From the NCBI GenBank assembly GCA_934167435.1, contig CAKPKZ010000072.1, forward strand, positions 1-7,504: a DNA stretch of 7,504 nt, written 5' to 3'. The position numbers were made by a program, and so were the translations under genes. Numbering within the stretch: the first letter of the stretch is position 1; the number at the start of each line of letters is the position of its first letter. This document shows positions 5,878 through 7,504 of this stretch, in pieces. Below the pieces are notes generated by a model, which was not told where the DNA came from, did no database searches, and saw only the letters and a program-made list of their open reading frames with translations. Source of the DNA: an uncultured Clostridia bacterium. GTDB taxonomy: Bacteria; Bacillota; Clostridia; TANB77; CAG-508.

Positions 5878-7224
5878 TTAATTTGTATTATCTTGTTTTT
5901 TTGAGCTTACTCCTATTTTGTCTAATTGCTTTTCTGCGTCAAATTTCTTATTATTTATCATCATATAATATTTTTTCTCTGTTGAAGATACTGTCATATA
6001 TACATCATCAAAGCCTGCTGCTCCAAATAATAACTCTCCTGAAGAATTTACTAGTATATATTTTTTATTTTTACATACAACAACTACGTTGTATTCTGGT
6101 ATTACTACTAAGTTGTTAGCTTCTTTATTACTTGTTGCAATATATCCTATGCTGTTAAATTGAAAATCTACAACTTTGTTACCGCTTTTGTCAAAAAATC
6201 CCCAATAGTCTCCTTTTTTGGCTGGAATTAAATTTTCTGCCAATAAGTATTTATTTTTTATATCATTTTTTTCGAATTTACTAGCATCTATACCTATTTG
6301 GTCATAGTCTAATGTTATTTTTACATTTCCTTTTACATCAACCACACCATATTTTTTTTCTCTTTCTACAACGTACAAATTGCTATCTGTATCTAATAAA
6401 TCTATACTATCATATAATAAGCTTATTTTTGTTTTTCCAGAATTTGATACAATTCCAACTTTATTATTATCTTCTATTAAAAAGTCTCCTGTTGTTGGCA
6501 TATATTCTATTTTTGAATATTTAGCCTCTAAAACAGTTTCTCCATTTGATACATTTATAACTCCATATTTTCCTTTTTCATTTTTTACTATTAACATATT
6601 AGATAGTATTGTTTTTTGGTCTTGGAACTCATCAGACATTTCTGTATACCCTAAATCTAAGATTGATTTTTGGTATGAAGAAATTAAATATGGCATTGTA
6701 TAAATTGTAATTCTTTTGCTATCTTTATTATATGAAATACTTGTATTAAATGCTGTTTCAATTCCTTGAATTGATGCATATAATTTACCATCTTTAGCTC
6801 GTACTTGTTGATCCATATAATAATAATCGTAATTTGTTGAATTTTGTACAATTTTATATATTTTATTTGAGTTAAGCGAGAAACTAGCAACTTCGTTTTC
6901 TGATTGTACATAGCATTTGTTTGTTTCTTCTGATTTATTACTATAGTCTCCATTATAACTCTTATATCCTAAATATTCTGCAATATCTTTAATTGGTATA
7001 TATACATTTCCATCTTCGGCAAACCAAAGCATTTCTTTTACTTTTTCATTTGACTTTCCATCTAAAGTAACTCGTAAAGTGTTTTGTTTTATATATACCA
7101 TAACACCTAATAAAATAAATATTAATACTGTTAACACTATTATTGATATTAAAATTATTTTAGATATTTTTTTAGACTTATCTTCTTTTGGTACTTTTTC
7201 AAAATTTTCTTCAATTAAATTCAT
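5878..7224 (-). CDS. Membrane-anchored WG-repeat protein with copper-amine-oxidase-like stalk domain
   Basis: This 448-residue protein probably faces the outside of the cell. It has a charged cytoplasmic start (1-21) and one membrane segment (about 22-45) acting as an uncleaved anchor. Next comes a region resembling the copper amine oxidase N-terminal (stalk) domain in two halves. The first (about 52-125) contains GNVYIPIKDIAEYLGYKSY, and the second (about 138-176) contains DGKLYASIQGIETAF and ends ISYNKDSKRITIYT. Five WG-type repeats follow, near 219-242, 255-278, 291-313, 339-361 and 387-410. Each has the pattern K-Y-G-(V/I)-x-(D/N)-x-x-G-x-x-x-L-x-Y-x-x-I. Only the fourth keeps the Trp (YWGFFDKSG). 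I chose ATG 7224-7222 because GGAGG (7236-7232) lies 7 bases upstream. The in-frame TTG at 7242 lies upstream of that site. The gene follows tgt by 14 bases and is likely co-transcribed. Its function is unknown; surface binding is inference. Confidence 0.85.
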   Translation of the reverse strand: MNLIEENFEKVPKEDKSKKISKIILISIIVLTVLIFILLGVMVYIKQNTLRVTLDGKSNEKVKEMLWFAEDGNVYIPIKDIAEYLGYKSYNGDYSNKSEETNKCYVQSENEVASFSLNSNKIYKIVQNSTNYDYYYMDQQVRAKDGKLYASIQGIETAFNTSISYNKDSKRITIYTMPYLISSYQKSILDLGYTEMSDEFQDQKTILSNMLIVKNEKGKYGVINVSNGETVLEAKYSKIEYMPTTGDFLIEDNNKVGIVSNSGKTKISLLYDSIDLLDTDSNLYVVEREKKYGVVDVKGNVKITLDYDQIGIDASKFEKNDIKNKYLLAENLIPAKKGDYWGFFDKSGNKVVDFQFNSIGYIATSNKEANNLVVIPEYNVVVVCKNKKYILVNSSGELLFGAAGFDDVYMTVSSTEKKYYMMINNKKFDAEKQLDKIGVSSKKQDNTN

Positions 7225-7238
7225 TTGTATTCCTCCAA

Positions 7239-7504
7239 TCAATTTGTATAACCATATTTTTTATAAAATTCTTCTCTAAAGTTTAACAAATTGTCATTCT
7301 CTATTTCTATTCTAACTCTTTGCATTAAATTAGTCAAGAACCTTAAGTTATGTATTGACAATAGTCTAACACCTAGTATTTCATTAGTTTTTATTAAATG
7401 TCTTATATATGCTCTTGTATAATTTTTACATGTGTAACAATCACATTCTGGATCTAATGGTCCCCAATCTCTTTCATATGTTGCATTTCTAACAACTACT
7501 TTTC
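7239..7504 (-). CDS. tgt: tRNA-guanine transglycosylase, C-terminal part (cut by window edge)
   Basis: Tgt exchanges guanine for a queuine precursor (preQ1 in bacteria) at wobble position 34 of GUN-anticodon tRNAs. Only the last 87 residues are in the window; the catalytic aspartates lie upstream beyond base 7504. The visible part carries the structural zinc site: Cys20, Cys22, Cys25 (ECDCYTC) and His51 (SIHNLRF). The Cys25-His51 distance of 26 equals that in the E. coli enzyme (307 to 333). Surrounding text such as YTRAYIRHLIKTNEILGVRL and FLTNLMQRVR is typical of the family. It ends in TGA at 7241-7239, the only TGA stop among the genes here. The WG-repeat gene begins 14 bases later with its own ribosome binding site. 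Confidence 0.97.
   Translation of the reverse strand, partial: KVVVRNATYERDWGPLDPECDCYTCKNYTRAYIRHLIKTNEILGVRLLSIHNLRFLTNLMQRVRIEIENDNLLNFREEFYKKYGYTN

Noticed and set aside
6684..6953. 89-codon minus-strand open frame inside the WG-repeat gene
   Set aside because: It lies fully within the well-supported WG-repeat gene in another frame, has no recognisable motif and no proper ribosome binding site. It reflects AT-rich out-of-frame reading.
7225..7242. Upstream TTG start for the WG-repeat protein, adding six residues
   Set aside because: The TTG overlaps the tgt stop codon and lies upstream of the GGAGG site, which is correctly spaced for the ATG at 7224 instead.

Overview
The window looks like chromosomal DNA from a low-GC Gram-positive bacterium, most likely an anaerobic Clostridia-type organism. 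The evidence is base composition (about 25-30% GC in most genes by hand count), strong GGAGG-type ribosome binding sites, and the classic Firmicute gene order rimP-nusA-ylxR-ylxQ-infB. UGG is used for tryptophan, and every gene but one ends in TAA (tgt ends in TGA), so the standard bacterial code fits. I cannot name a species. No tRNA, rRNA, CRISPR array, insertion sequence or phage gene is visible.

Layout, left to right. Positions 1-2750 hold the nusA operon, read on the minus strand. In transcription order it has a sigma-A-like promoter (2722-2750), a strong leader hairpin (2673-2697), rimP, nusA, ylxR, ylxQ and the 5' end of infB, which leaves the window at base 1. Its genes couple ribosome maturation (RimP), transcription elongation and termination (NusA), RNA binding (YlxR, YlxQ) and translation initiation (IF-2). 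Three of the five start codons are TTG, and two junctions overlap. Positions 2794-4184 hold a separate minus-strand unit: a membrane GT2 glycosyltransferase with its own promoter and terminator. Positions 4278-5311 hold asd (aspartate-semialdehyde dehydrogenase), the only plus-strand gene. It converges on a minus-strand GNAT acetyltransferase, and both end at one bidirectional terminator. Positions 5878-7504 hold, on the minus strand, the 3' end of tgt (tRNA-guanine transglycosylase) followed closely by a gene for a membrane-anchored protein with a stalk-like domain and five degenerate WG repeats.

There is no gene-free stretch above 300 bases. The gaps at 2645-2837, 4101-4277 and 5792-5877 are accounted for by promoters, leaders and terminators.

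I found no convincing new defence or mobile system. The points most worth following are the leader hairpin before rimP-nusA (a candidate NusA autoregulatory attenuator), the cluster of TTG starts and overlaps in that operon, the WG-repeat surface protein behind tgt, and the acetyltransferase whose base and codon use differ from its neighbours.
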